Notes under the pieces: generated by a model | What the model saw: only the letters and a program-made list of their open reading frames with translations | What the model was told of the DNA's origin: nothing | Database searches by the model: none | Position numbers and translations under genes: made by a program | Part shown: in pieces, positions 19,633 through 28,993 of the stretch | Layout of the letters: each line of letters starts with the position of its first letter | How positions within the stretch are numbered: position 1 is the stretch's first letter | Assembly (NCBI RefSeq): GCF_030646615.1 | Contig: NZ_JAUSLG010000073.1 | Location: forward strand, 62,001-126,000 | Origin: Phenylobacterium sp. | GTDB taxonomy: Bacteria; Pseudomonadota; Alphaproteobacteria; Caulobacterales; Caulobacteraceae | Length of the DNA stretch: 64,000 nt | Direction of reading: 5' to 3'

Positions 19633-21111
19633 ATGTCACACAAGCTTTCCCATGATTGGAAGGATACGCCCCTCCGGGACTTGGCTAAACAGTACATGGC
19701 CGCCGAGGGCTTTACGTTTGACTTCAATGCCGGCCGCGAGCGGTACGACTATCAAGTCTCCGTCGGCGACGAAGGGCGCGACGTCCTCGGTGGAAGAGGC
19801 GATCGGGACCACTTCTGGGGTCTGGACGGCGATGACCAGCTCTCCGGCACGCGCCAGAACGACGTGCTCTACGGCGACCAGGGGCGAGATACTCTGAGCG
19901 GCGGAGATGGGGCCGATCGGCTCACCGGCGGCAGCGACGGCGATCGCCTCTATGGCGGCGAAGACGCCGACGCTCTGATGGGCGGCGCTGGCGCCGACTA
20001 TCTCGACGAGGGCGCCGGTCACGGCGATCTCAACGGCGGCATGGGGGATGACACCTTGGTCGGCGGGGCAGGCCCCGACGCCTTCGCCGTGGACCCGACC
20101 AGCGGGAACGACGTCATTCGCGATTTCACGGCGGGCCCAGGGATGTTCGACCACCTGGCGCTCCGCGACCTGCGCTGGGAGGATCTGACCTTCGAGGATA
20201 CCGCCGCCGGCGTTCGCGTCAGCTGGCAGGGCGGCTCGGTGCTGCTGGAAGGCGTGGCGAAGTCGCAGCTCGCCCAGGACGACTTCATGTTCGCCGATAC
20301 GCCCGACCTGCCGCCGGCGTCGCGCGACGCGACCGCCCCCGCTGCCGAGCGCCCGAGCCCGAGCGTGGAGGGTCCGAGCTTCGGTCACCGCGATCTTCCG
20401 GGCGAGCGGTTCGACCAGGCGGCGGACGCCTCCCTTCGCGACGGGGACATCAGCCTCGCCTTCACCGGCGACGAGGCCTACCAGGTAATCGTCGGCGAGC
20501 GCCAAGGCGACGCCCTGACCGGCGGCGCCAGCGTTGACAACATCTTCGGCCGAGACGGGGCCGACACCTTGGTCGGCCTGGGCGGCGACGACGTCCTACA
20601 GGGCGATGCGGGCGATGACCGGCTCGAAGGCGGCGACGGCATGGATCGCCTGGACGGCGGCATGGGGGCGGACACCCTGGTCGGCGGCGCCATGGTCGAC
20701 GACGTTATGGGCATGGCCGGCGCCGACTCAATCGACGCCGGGGCCGGTCACGACATGATCGAAGGCGGGATGGGCAATGACACCATCACCGGCGGGACTG
20801 GCGCAGACGCGTTTATCGTTGATCCGGATAGCGGCTTCGATGTGATCACCGACATGGAGGTGCGCGGTGAAGCGCAGGGCGCCTTCGATCACCTTGCCTT
20901 GCGCGACATCCGGCCAGACCAGGTGACGGTCGTCGACCAAACGGAAGGCGCCTTCGTGTCCTGGAACACCGACCGAGACGCCGACGCCGAAGGCGGTGTT
21001 CTGCTGCAGGGCGTCTTCAGGGCGGACCTGCGCCAGAGCGACTTCATGTTCATCGATGAGCCGGGCTTTGTCGCCGGGATCAGCAACGCTGGTTCCGACT
21101 GGATCTTCTAA
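19633..21111 (+). CDS. RTX (hemolysin-type calcium-binding repeat) protein
   Basis: Starting at ATG 19633 (MSHKLSHDWKDTPLRDLAKQ) the product has 492 residues and no Sec signal. Two blocks of GGxGxD nonapeptides are visible, one around residues 55-150 (GGEDADALMGGAGADYLDEG) and one around 270-375 (LEGGDGMDRLDGGMGADTLV). Each is followed by a similar unit, FDHLALRDLRWEDLTF with FMFADTP and FDHLALRDIRPDQVTV with FMFIDEP, so the protein is an internal duplication. RTX proteins leave the cell by type I secretion and fold on calcium; no transporter gene is near. There is no recognisable enzymatic domain. Confidence 0.8.
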   Translation: MSHKLSHDWKDTPLRDLAKQYMAAEGFTFDFNAGRERYDYQVSVGDEGRDVLGGRGDRDHFWGLDGDDQLSGTRQNDVLYGDQGRDTLSGGDGADRLTGGSDGDRLYGGEDADALMGGAGADYLDEGAGHGDLNGGMGDDTLVGGAGPDAFAVDPTSGNDVIRDFTAGPGMFDHLALRDLRWEDLTFEDTAAGVRVSWQGGSVLLEGVAKSQLAQDDFMFADTPDLPPASRDATAPAAERPSPSVEGPSFGHRDLPGERFDQAADASLRDGDISLAFTGDEAYQVIVGERQGDALTGGASVDNIFGRDGADTLVGLGGDDVLQGDAGDDRLEGGDGMDRLDGGMGADTLVGGAMVDDVMGMAGADSIDAGAGHDMIEGGMGNDTITGGTGADAFIVDPDSGFDVITDMEVRGEAQGAFDHLALRDIRPDQVTVVDQTEGAFVSWNTDRDADAEGGVLLQGVFRADLRQSDFMFIDEPGFVAGISNAGSDWIF

Positions 21112-21140
21112 GCGCAAACCGCTCGCCGGAAGGCGAGCGG

Positions 21141-21390
21141 CTATCGCCACGCCAGCCTCCCAAGAGAGCAACGCGAGCGGCTCCAGCGCGACCACGTTGC
21201 CCGGTGATTGAAGCTGAGACGGCCGCGACGAAGTAGGATCCCGTAGTCGATCTTTCCGCCGGGCTTGAGTTCGCCTCGGATGCGAACGGCCTGCGTCCAA
21301 GCTCCATACCCTTCGAATTGAGCGAGCGAGTCCCACACCCGCTTGGGGAAGGCGCCCACGTCAATTTTCTTGGCGACTTAAACCATTTTC
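21141..21390 (-). pseudogene. SRPBCC/START-like fragment
   Basis: A short minus-strand frame encodes KKIDVGAFPKRVWDSLAQFE followed by GYGAWTQAVRIRGELKPGGK, which resembles the beginning of SRPBCC hydrophobic-ligand-binding proteins (VW..L..FE.Y..W...IR...G.L.PG). A stop codon lies just before this segment and similarity is lost after about 45 residues. It is probably a fragment; the call rests on a short match. Confidence 0.35.
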
Positions 21391-21476
21391 AGAACCTACA
21401 CATCGGGCGCTTGTGCGGTCGTAGGCCCGGCGAGAAGATGCTCCGGACCGAGCTGGGGCTGTTGTCTCCCGGAACG

Positions 21477-23969
21477 CTATCCATGCTGCTTGTCCCGAGT
21501 CGCGCTCCCGCCCAGCGCGCCGAGCGACCCTTCGCGATAGGCCAGCAAACGCAGCGCATTCGCCACGACGAGGAGCGTAGACCCTTCGTGGAAGATCACC
21601 GCCGCGCCGATCTTCAGGCCGAAGATCGTCGCCGGGATCAGGAACGCGACCATCCCGAGACTGACAAACAGGTTCTGTTTGATGACGGCGCTTGTGCGAC
21701 GGCTGAGGCCGACGGCAAAGGGCAGCCGCCGCAGGTCGTCGGCCATCAGCGCCACATCGGCGGTCTCCAGCGCGACATCCGAGCCGGCGGCGCCCATCGC
21801 CACGCCCACCGTTGCGTTCGCCATGGCTGGCGCGTCGTTGACGCCGTCGCCGACCATAGCCACGCGCCCCTCCTGCTCGCGCATGGTCTTGATGAACTCG
21901 ACCTTGTCCTCAGGCATGAGGCCGCCGCGCGCCTCCGTCAGGCCGAGCTGCGAGGCGATTGCGTCGGCGACCCCCTGGTTGTCGCCCGACAGCATCACGA
22001 GACGCTTCAGACCCAGCCCGCGAAGCTGCGCGATCACCTCCGCCGCGCCTTCGCGCGGCGTGTCCAGGAGACCGAGAACGCCGAGGTAGGCGCCGGCTGA
22101 GCGGACAACCATCACGGTGCGACCCGATCTAGCCAGTCGCTCCGCCTCTGAACGCACCTCCTCGGGCACAGGCGGGCCATCGATCGCCTCGAAGAGCTTC
22201 AGCTTACCGATGAAGACGTCCTCGCCGCGGTAACGACCTCGGACCCCTTGTCCCGTTATGCTCTCGACGCTCTCGGCTCGACCGGGCGCCGCCGTAAGTG
22301 TCTCGGTCGCCGCGGTGACCACGGCGGCGGCCAAGGGGTGGTCGCTCTGCGCTTCGACGGCCGCGGCGATATCAAGGAGCCGTTCCTTGGTCACGCCGAT
22401 CGCAGGAACCACGTCCGTGACGCGGGGCCGGCCCTCCGTCAGGGTCCCGGTCTTGTCAAAGGCGAGCGCCTTCAGCGTGCCGAGGTTCTCGAGCGGCCCG
22501 CCCCCTTTTACAAGCACGCCGCCGCGTCCAGCGCGCGCGACACCGCTCAGCACAGCGCTGGGCACTGAGATGGCCAGGGCGCAGGGGCTTGCGGCCACCA
22601 GCACGGCCATCGCTCGGTAGAAGCTCACGCTGAAGGGCTCGTCCACGACGAGCCAAGCGAACATCAGCATCACCACCATCAACAGAACGGCGGGGACGAA
22701 GATGCGCTCGAACTTGTCGGTGAATCGCTGCGTCGGCGAGCGCTGAGCTTCTGCCTCAGCGACCATGGTGACCACGCGCGCGAGGGTGGTCTCGCTCGCC
22801 CGGCGGGCAACCCTCACCTCCAGAGCCCCTGCCCCGTTGATCGTGCCGGCGAACACGCGGTGGCTGGCCTCCGCGGACTCGAAGGTCGCCTCTTGCGGAG
22901 CCGGGCTCTTGTCGACCGGCACGCTTTCCCCAGTCACCGGCGCTTGGTTGACGGCGCTCTCGCCGATGATGACGACCCCGTCAGCCGGCAGGCGCTCATT
23001 GGGTCGGACGAGGACGATGTCTCCGACCTCAAGCGCCTCGACCGCAACCTCTTCGATCGCCTCGCCGCGTCTGCGGCTAGCGCGTTCGGGCGCGAGGGCC
23101 GCCAGGGCCTCGATCGCCCGTCGGGCGCGGCCCATGGCATAGTGTTCAAGCGCATGCCCGAGGCTGAAGAGGACGAGCAGCAAGGCGCCTTCCGCCCATT
23201 CGCCGAGCGCGGCGGCGCCAGCCGCTGCGACCAGCATGAGGGTGTCGATCTCGAACCGGCGCTTACGCAGGTTGTCCACCGCCTCGCGCAGCGTGAAGTA
23301 GCCGCCGAAGATGTAGGAGAGGCCATAGAACGCGAGCGGAACAGGGCCGCTGAGGCGGAATGACGCCAGCCAGCCAACCAAAAGCGCGAGCCCGGAAAGC
23401 AGGGCGAACACCAACTCGGTGCGCTCGCCGAAGACGCCACCATGCTTGTGGCCATTGCCCTCGCCTGGCTTGTGCTTGTGGCCGGCGTGCTCGTCGCGCG
23501 AACCGCCGGCGCCGGCTGAAGCAGGCGCCTGTCCCAGGGCCGCTGCATGATTGTTCAGGTAGGCAGTTAGGGCCGGCTCATCGGTCAAACCACGATCGAA
23601 CTCGACCACCGCCACGCCGGTAGGCCCCACCTCGGCCCTGACCACGCCACGCACGCCACGCAGATCGTCCGCCAGGCTGCGGGATGCGCGGGCATGCAGC
23701 GGTCGCGGTAAGCGAATGGTCGCGTGGCCGAATTTGGCGTCGATGCGCGCCCCTTGCTGCTCGGCGAGCGCTCGAAGCTGCGAAGGAGCGATGAGCGCAG
23801 GATCAAAGTGTAAGCATAGGCGGGCGTCCTCCCGGCCATCGACGTGAGCGTCGATTACGCCAGGCCGCCGCTTCAGCACCTGCGTCAGCTCCTCGACGCA
23901 GCGCTCGCACGCATCGGCTGCACCGGGGAGTAGGACCGGGATTTCAAGACGAAGCTTTTCCTCAGGCAT
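21477..23969 (-). CDS. P1B-4-type heavy-metal ATPase (SPC motif)
   Basis: The ATG at 23969 is preceded by AGAGGAG and overlaps the upstream cation transporter by eight bases; the product has 830 residues. The ion-site helix reads S461-P462-C463 (AASPCALAISVPSA), and the last helices hold HEGSTLLVVANALRLL, both marks of P1B-4 pumps for Co, Zn, Cd or Fe(II). D505 in DKTGTLT is phosphorylated. A His-rich linker (DEHAGHKHKPGEGNGHKHGG) precedes the first membrane helix, and the N-terminus has CERC. It is the last gene of the seven-gene operon from 31.4 kb. Confidence 0.93.
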   Translation of the reverse strand: MPEEKLRLEIPVLLPGAADACERCVEELTQVLKRRPGVIDAHVDGREDARLCLHFDPALIAPSQLRALAEQQGARIDAKFGHATIRLPRPLHARASRSLADDLRGVRGVVRAEVGPTGVAVVEFDRGLTDEPALTAYLNNHAAALGQAPASAGAGGSRDEHAGHKHKPGEGNGHKHGGVFGERTELVFALLSGLALLVGWLASFRLSGPVPLAFYGLSYIFGGYFTLREAVDNLRKRRFEIDTLMLVAAAGAAALGEWAEGALLLVLFSLGHALEHYAMGRARRAIEALAALAPERASRRRGEAIEEVAVEALEVGDIVLVRPNERLPADGVVIIGESAVNQAPVTGESVPVDKSPAPQEATFESAEASHRVFAGTINGAGALEVRVARRASETTLARVVTMVAEAEAQRSPTQRFTDKFERIFVPAVLLMVVMLMFAWLVVDEPFSVSFYRAMAVLVAASPCALAISVPSAVLSGVARAGRGGVLVKGGGPLENLGTLKALAFDKTGTLTEGRPRVTDVVPAIGVTKERLLDIAAAVEAQSDHPLAAAVVTAATETLTAAPGRAESVESITGQGVRGRYRGEDVFIGKLKLFEAIDGPPVPEEVRSEAERLARSGRTVMVVRSAGAYLGVLGLLDTPREGAAEVIAQLRGLGLKRLVMLSGDNQGVADAIASQLGLTEARGGLMPEDKVEFIKTMREQEGRVAMVGDGVNDAPAMANATVGVAMGAAGSDVALETADVALMADDLRRLPFAVGLSRRTSAVIKQNLFVSLGMVAFLIPATIFGLKIGAAVIFHEGSTLLVVANALRLLAYREGSLGALGGSATRDKQHG

Positions 23970-24573
23970 CGCTGGGCTCCTCTGGCGTTTGTCGCGCCGC
24001 TTTCGCCGCGTCCCGGAGGATTTCGACACCTCCCTTCGCGGCAATCATCGCGACCGCAATGCCGACGATCAGGTCGGGCCAAGATCGGCCCAGCCACATG
24101 ACGAGGGCGCCGGCGACCAGAATGCCGCCGTTGGATGCGAAATCGTTCAGGCTGAAGGTTTCAGCGGCGCGCATGTTCACGTCCTGACTTTGGACGCGGC
24201 GCAAGAGCAGAAGACAGGCGAGGTTCACGGCGGCGGCGACCAGCGCCAGAGCCATCATCGTCCAGCCGACAGGCTCAGCGCCGTAGATCCAGCGGCGGCC
24301 CACGTCGAGCAGGACGCCTACGGCGAAGATCAGGAGCATGATGCCCGAGATTCGCGCGGCGCGGCGCTTCCAGGCGGCGGCCCGACCCACCGCAAGGAAG
24401 CTGATGAGGTAGACCGCCGCATCGGAGCCGTTGTCGACCGCATTCGCCATCAGAGCGCTGGAATCGGCCACCAAGCCCCCAACCCCGAGCGCCGCAAACA
24501 GCAGCCCGTTGAGGATCAGCACCACCAGCAACGTCTTGCGCTGCTGGCGATCCTGGGCGGTCAAGGCATTCAA
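23962..24573 (-). CDS. Short CDF-family cation transporter
   Basis: The 203-residue product has the core membrane part of cation diffusion facilitators: LLFAALGVGGLVADSSALMA, NAVDNGSDAAVYLISFLAVG, then a later pair with NMRAAETFSLNDFASNGGIL. Acidic residues in DNGSD and NDFASN sit where the zinc site normally is. There is no C-terminal cytoplasmic domain. The TTG start at 24573 overlaps the czcA stop, and the end overlaps the ATPase start, so translation is coupled on both sides. It should export divalent cations from the cytoplasm. Confidence 0.85.
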   Translation of the reverse strand: MNALTAQDRQQRKTLLVVLILNGLLFAALGVGGLVADSSALMANAVDNGSDAAVYLISFLAVGRAAAWKRRAARISGIMLLIFAVGVLLDVGRRWIYGAEPVGWTMMALALVAAAVNLACLLLLRRVQSQDVNMRAAETFSLNDFASNGGILVAGALVMWLGRSWPDLIVGIAVAMIAAKGGVEILRDAAKAARQTPEEPSDA

Positions 24574-27500
24574 TTCTCGATCCCCTCTGCGCCGCGGTGC
24601 TTCACCGCCTTGGCGGCGAAGGTCGGCAAGACGAGCAGTGTGAGCGCCGTGGCCATGAGAAGGCCCCCGATCACAACCGTAGCCAGCGGCTTCTGCACCT
24701 CCGCCCCGGCGCCGTGAGCCAGCGCCATAGGGATGAATCCCACGATCGCGACAAGCGCGGTCGTGAGCACGGCCCTCAATCGACTCGCGGCCCCCTCGTA
24801 GGCGGCCAACTCTGGCGCAAGCCCCGCGTCAAGGCGCTCCCGGATCGCCTGCATCAGGACCAGGCCGTTCAGGGTCGCGACGCCCGAGACCGCAATGAGG
24901 CCAACGGCCGCCGAGACGGAGAACGGCATTCCCCTGACCAGCAAGGCCAAGGCTCCGCCGACCAAGGCGAGCGGCACGCAGGCGAAGACCAGTCCTGCCT
25001 CGGCGAAGGATCCCAGCGCCATGAACAGCAGAAGCCCGATCAGCACGAACACGACTGGGATCACGAGCCCCAGGCGTTGTTCGGCGCGCTTGAGGTTTTC
25101 GAACTGCCCGCCCCAGGTGAGTGAATAGCCGGTGGGCAGTTTCACCTGCTGCTCGACCCTGGCCTGGGCGTCGGCGACGAAGCCGCCAAGGTCGCGACCG
25201 CGGACGTTGGCCTGGACCACCATCCTCCGGCTACCGTTGTCGCGGCTGATCTGGTTCTGGCCCTCCGCGATCTGGATGCGTGCGACCGAGGACAGGGGCA
25301 CAGTCACGCCGCTGGACGTGGTCACAGGCAGGGCCGCCAGGGCCGCTGGATCGTTTCGGGCCTCGTCCGGCAAGCGGACGACCACGTCGAACCGACGATC
25401 GCCCTCGAAAATCTGACCGGCCTCGGCCCCACCAATTGCCGCGGAGACGGCTTCGGAGACATCCGCTGCGGCCAGCCCGTAGTTGGCGGCGGCGAACCGA
25501 TCGACGGTTAGGGTCAGCGTGGGCAGACCGGAGGCCTGCTCGACGCGCACGTCGGCCGCGCCTTCGGTCTGGCGGAGCACATTGGCGACCTGATCGGCGG
25601 TCCTCTGTAACTCAACGAAATTGTCCCCGAATACCATGACTGCAAGATCGGTCCGCACCCCGGAAATGAGCTCGTTGAAGCGCAGTTCAATCGGCTGGCT
25701 GAACTCGAAGTTGTTGCCCAGCTGTTGTGCGGAAATCTTCTCGATCCGAGCGATCAGATCCTCCTTGGACAGGTTCGGATCGGGCCACTCATCCTTATCC
25801 TTCAGCACGATCACGGCGTCGGAGATGTTCGGCGGCATCGGGTCCACGGCCGCCTCCGCGGTGCCGGTCCTGGAGAACATCGTCTCGACCTCCGGCTGCG
25901 CCTTGATCGCCTTCTCCAGGGCCATCTGCATCGCCAGTGACTGCTCGAGAGACGCCGAAGGCACCCGCAGGGACTGCATGGCGATGTCGCCTTCGTCCAA
26001 TGTGGGGATGAACTCACGCCCGAGGGTGCTGAAGGCGATCCCGCCAACGAGGACGGCGCCGAGCGCCGCCGCCAGGACGATCTTGGGACGCGCGACGGCC
26101 GCGCGGATCGCCGGTTCGATGCGCTTGCGGGCGAAGCGGAGGACGAAGGTCTCGTGTTCCTCCGCGCGCCCGTATGCATCCATGTGGACCTGCTTCGGGT
26201 CCCGAACCAACAGCGCCGTCATTGCCGGCACGAAGGTGAAGGAGAAGATGAACGCCCCCACCAGCGCCAGCATCACCGTGGCGCCCATCGGGACGAAGGT
26301 CTTGCCTTCTACCCCTTCCAGCATCAGCAACGGAGTGAACACCAGTAGGATGATCAACTGGCCAAAGGCAGCTGGCTTGACCATCTGCCGCGCGGCGGCC
26401 GCGGCGACGCCCAGTCGTTCCTGACGGGTGAGCATACGGCCGAGTTCCCCCCGCCGCTGGCTGAGCATGAGTAAGGTATTTTCAACGACCACCACGGCGC
26501 CATCGACCAGCAAGCCGAAGTCGAGAGCGCCGAGGCTCATGAGATTTCCGCTGATCCCGAAGCGGTTCATGCCAATGACCGCGAAAAGGAAGCTGATCGG
26601 GATCATCAGCGCCGTGATCGTGGCCGCGCGGATGTTGCCCAGCAGCAGGAACAGCACGACGACGACCAGCAGCGCGCCCTCAGCCAAGTTGCGAGCGACC
26701 GTCGTAATGGTCGAGTTGACGAGGTCGCTGCGGTTCAGCACCGGCGTCGCGACGATGCTAGGCGGCAAGCTCGGGCCCACCTCCTCGAGCCGCTCGGCCG
26801 CGGCCTGCGCCACGGTTCGGCTGTTCTCACCCGCCAGCATCAAGGCGGTTCCGATTACCGCTTCGTGGCCGTCTCGACTGGCGCCGCCAAGGCGAGGCGC
26901 CTGACCCATCTCCACGGTCGCCACGTCCGCGACGCGGACGACAAGGCCGTTGCGATTGACGACAGGCGCTTGCGCCAGGTCGGTCACCGTTTGTGCGAGT
27001 GCGTCCGTACGCACAGTGAGCGCCTCGCCCGCGCGCTGGATGAAGCCGGCCCCCGCCTGGGTGTTGGCCCGCTCCAGGGCCTCAATCAGATCGTTCAAGC
27101 CAAGCCCATAACTTGCCAGACGGGCCGGGTCGGGGCGAACAGCGTATTCTTTGACGTAGCCGCCGTTCACATCTACGCCCGCGAGCCCCTTGGCCGAGCG
27201 CATGCGGGGCGCGATGATCCAGTCCTGGACAGTGCGTAGGTAGGTGGCGCGCTCCTGCGGCGTCGTGAGGAACTCGCCTTCAGGCGTGAGATAGGCCCCG
27301 CCTGCCTGCCATCCGGGCTGCCCTACCGCAGCCAAGGTCTTCGGACCAAAGGGCACATAGTCGACCGTCCACATGAGGACCTCGCCGAGCCCCGTCGTGA
27401 TAGGTGACAGTTCCGGCTCGACTCCTGTCGGCAAGGTCTCCCGCGCCTGCGCCATCCGCTCGGCCACCTGCTGGCGGGCGAAATAGATGTCGGTGTGGTC

Positions 27501-27794
27501 GGTGAAGATGACGGTGATCTGGCTGAAGCCGTTGCGGCTCAGCGATCGTGTGCTTTGGAGGCCTGGAATGCCCGCCATGGCGGTCTCCAGGGGATAGGTG
27601 ACCTGCCGCTCCATCTGCTCCGGGGCGAGCGCCGGAGCGACGGTGTTGATCTGCACCTGCCGGTTTGTGATGTCCGGGACGGCATCGATCGGAAGTCTAG
27701 TGAGTTCGTAAAGGCCTAGCGCCGACACGAGCGCGGTCGCCAGAACGATGAACCATCGGAAGCGAACGGACGCTTCGATAATTGCTTTGAACAT
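24570..27794 (-). CDS. czcA: CzcA-type heavy-metal RND efflux pump
   Basis: The 1074-residue product starts MFKAIIEASVRFRWFIVLAT and contains the HME-RND features: RLPIDAVPDITNRQVQINTV, a first large periplasmic loop, and in the fourth helix DFGLLVDGAVVVVEN at residues 425-439, with the two aspartates and the glutamate of the proton relay. That motif is of the CzcA (divalent Zn/Co/Cd or Ni) class rather than the CusA class. It exchanges protons for metal ions in a tripartite complex with the CzcB and CzcC products encoded just upstream. AGGGAGCAG precedes the start. Confidence 0.94.
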   Translation of the reverse strand: MFKAIIEASVRFRWFIVLATALVSALGLYELTRLPIDAVPDITNRQVQINTVAPALAPEQMERQVTYPLETAMAGIPGLQSTRSLSRNGFSQITVIFTDHTDIYFARQQVAERMAQARETLPTGVEPELSPITTGLGEVLMWTVDYVPFGPKTLAAVGQPGWQAGGAYLTPEGEFLTTPQERATYLRTVQDWIIAPRMRSAKGLAGVDVNGGYVKEYAVRPDPARLASYGLGLNDLIEALERANTQAGAGFIQRAGEALTVRTDALAQTVTDLAQAPVVNRNGLVVRVADVATVEMGQAPRLGGASRDGHEAVIGTALMLAGENSRTVAQAAAERLEEVGPSLPPSIVATPVLNRSDLVNSTITTVARNLAEGALLVVVVLFLLLGNIRAATITALMIPISFLFAVIGMNRFGISGNLMSLGALDFGLLVDGAVVVVENTLLMLSQRRGELGRMLTRQERLGVAAAAARQMVKPAAFGQLIILLVFTPLLMLEGVEGKTFVPMGATVMLALVGAFIFSFTFVPAMTALLVRDPKQVHMDAYGRAEEHETFVLRFARKRIEPAIRAAVARPKIVLAAALGAVLVGGIAFSTLGREFIPTLDEGDIAMQSLRVPSASLEQSLAMQMALEKAIKAQPEVETMFSRTGTAEAAVDPMPPNISDAVIVLKDKDEWPDPNLSKEDLIARIEKISAQQLGNNFEFSQPIELRFNELISGVRTDLAVMVFGDNFVELQRTADQVANVLRQTEGAADVRVEQASGLPTLTLTVDRFAAANYGLAAADVSEAVSAAIGGAEAGQIFEGDRRFDVVVRLPDEARNDPAALAALPVTTSSGVTVPLSSVARIQIAEGQNQISRDNGSRRMVVQANVRGRDLGGFVADAQARVEQQVKLPTGYSLTWGGQFENLKRAEQRLGLVIPVVFVLIGLLLFMALGSFAEAGLVFACVPLALVGGALALLVRGMPFSVSAAVGLIAVSGVATLNGLVLMQAIRERLDAGLAPELAAYEGAASRLRAVLTTALVAIVGFIPMALAHGAGAEVQKPLATVVIGGLLMATALTLLVLPTFAAKAVKHRGAEGIEN

Positions 27795-27805
27795 GCGCCT
27801 GCTCC

Positions 27806-28993
27806 CTAGTGGCCGTGCTCGGCCTCGCCCTTGGCCAATTCGGCCTTGAGCAGGAAGGCGTTGGTGGAGACGATGCGTTCGGCGCCGGTGAGCCCGCGCA
27901 CGATTTCAGTGCGACCGCCCGCTTGGCGTCCGGTCAGGACTTGAGCGGCGCGGAAGCCGCCCTCGACCTGCACGAAGACGACGGAATTGCCCTCGACGGT
28001 CTGGACCGCCTCGCTCGGCACAGTGAGGCCGCCGCTTTCGCCGCCGGTCACGAGGGCCCCGGTGACGGGGGACCCCGCCGGGGGAAGGCTCGCGCCTTCG
28101 GGCCGCGCACGGATCACCGTGGCGCCGCTTTCTCCCGAGCCTGCATTGGCCGCGACGCCGGTAACGACCGCGTCGAACTCGCCTGTCTGAGCGGTGATCC
28201 GCATCCGCGCGCCCGCCCGCGTCTGCGCGGCGAGTTGCGGCGGCGCATTGAAGACCAGCTCGACCCGCGCCGGGTTGGTCACTTCGGCGATGACGCCGCC
28301 TTGGGTGACATAGCCGCCGGGTCCGACCTGCACGGCCGTTACGACACCGCCGATGGGCGACGAGACGCTCGTTCGCCCTGAGGCGTTCGGAGAACCAGCG
28401 ACAGCCACCCTAGCCCGCGCAGCGCGTGCTGTGGCCTCGGCGCTGAGCGCTTGGGCCTGGGAGCTCTCCACCTCCTGTCGCGCCACTATGCCCTGGGTGC
28501 CGAGATTGCGATCTCGCTCGTAGGCGCGCCGCGCCGCGTTCGCCGCAGCCGCCGCCGCGTCGGCGTCGGCGCGCAACGTGGCGGCGTCACCACTGACGAG
28601 GACCGCGAGGGCCTGGCCCGCTCGGATGCTTTGCCCCGGCGCCACAAGAACCCGCTCAACGCGCCCGCCGACGCTCGCCCCAACGCTGGCGCGGGCATCA
28701 ACCATCGGCTCCACGCGCCCGGAAATGCGTGTTTCGGCGCCACCGCCGCGACCCACCGCGACGACGGCGAGGCCCGACGCCCGAACCTGCTCCGGCGTAA
28801 GCTTGACAACGCCCTCAGACGCCTCGGCGGCCTCGCCCTCTCCGTGCGACTCCCCTTCGGCATGTTCGTCGGCCGCCTCGACGGCGGGGGGAGCGTCGCG
28901 ATTGATCAATGCCGACAACCCGAAACCGCCGGCTGCGGCGACAAGGGCGATGGCGGCTACTGCGCCATAAAGACGCGTCTTATCCTGCTTCAT
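27806..28993 (-). CDS. czcB: CzcB-type periplasmic adaptor protein
   Basis: The 395-residue product has an N-terminal membrane anchor (YGAVAAIALVAAAGGFGLSA), an acidic, His-containing stretch (ADEHAEGESHGEGEAAEA), then the membrane-fusion layout: VKLTPEQVRASGLAVV, a lipoyl half (GRVERVLVAPGQSIRAGQAL), an alpha-helical hairpin rich in Ala and Arg, the second lipoyl half (SSPIGGVVTAVQVGPGGYVT) and beta-barrel parts. It ends KGEAEHGH. It links CzcA to the outer-membrane CzcC channel. Its start overlaps the czcC stop by four bases, and czcA begins 11 bases after its end. Confidence 0.92.
   Translation of the reverse strand: MKQDKTRLYGAVAAIALVAAAGGFGLSALINRDAPPAVEAADEHAEGESHGEGEAAEASEGVVKLTPEQVRASGLAVVAVGRGGGAETRISGRVEPMVDARASVGASVGGRVERVLVAPGQSIRAGQALAVLVSGDAATLRADADAAAAAANAARRAYERDRNLGTQGIVARQEVESSQAQALSAEATARAARARVAVAGSPNASGRTSVSSPIGGVVTAVQVGPGGYVTQGGVIAEVTNPARVELVFNAPPQLAAQTRAGARMRITAQTGEFDAVVTGVAANAGSGESGATVIRARPEGASLPPAGSPVTGALVTGGESGGLTVPSEAVQTVEGNSVVFVQVEGGFRAAQVLTGRQAGGRTEIVRGLTGAERIVSTNAFLLKAELAKGEAEHGH

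Noticed and set aside
24570..27794. Calling the RND pump CusA because copper genes are nearby
   Set aside because: The fourth helix reads DFGLLVDGAVVVVEN, the divalent-metal CzcA form, and lacks the CusA-type VGAMVDAAIVMIEN pattern; the regulator is also of the divalent type.
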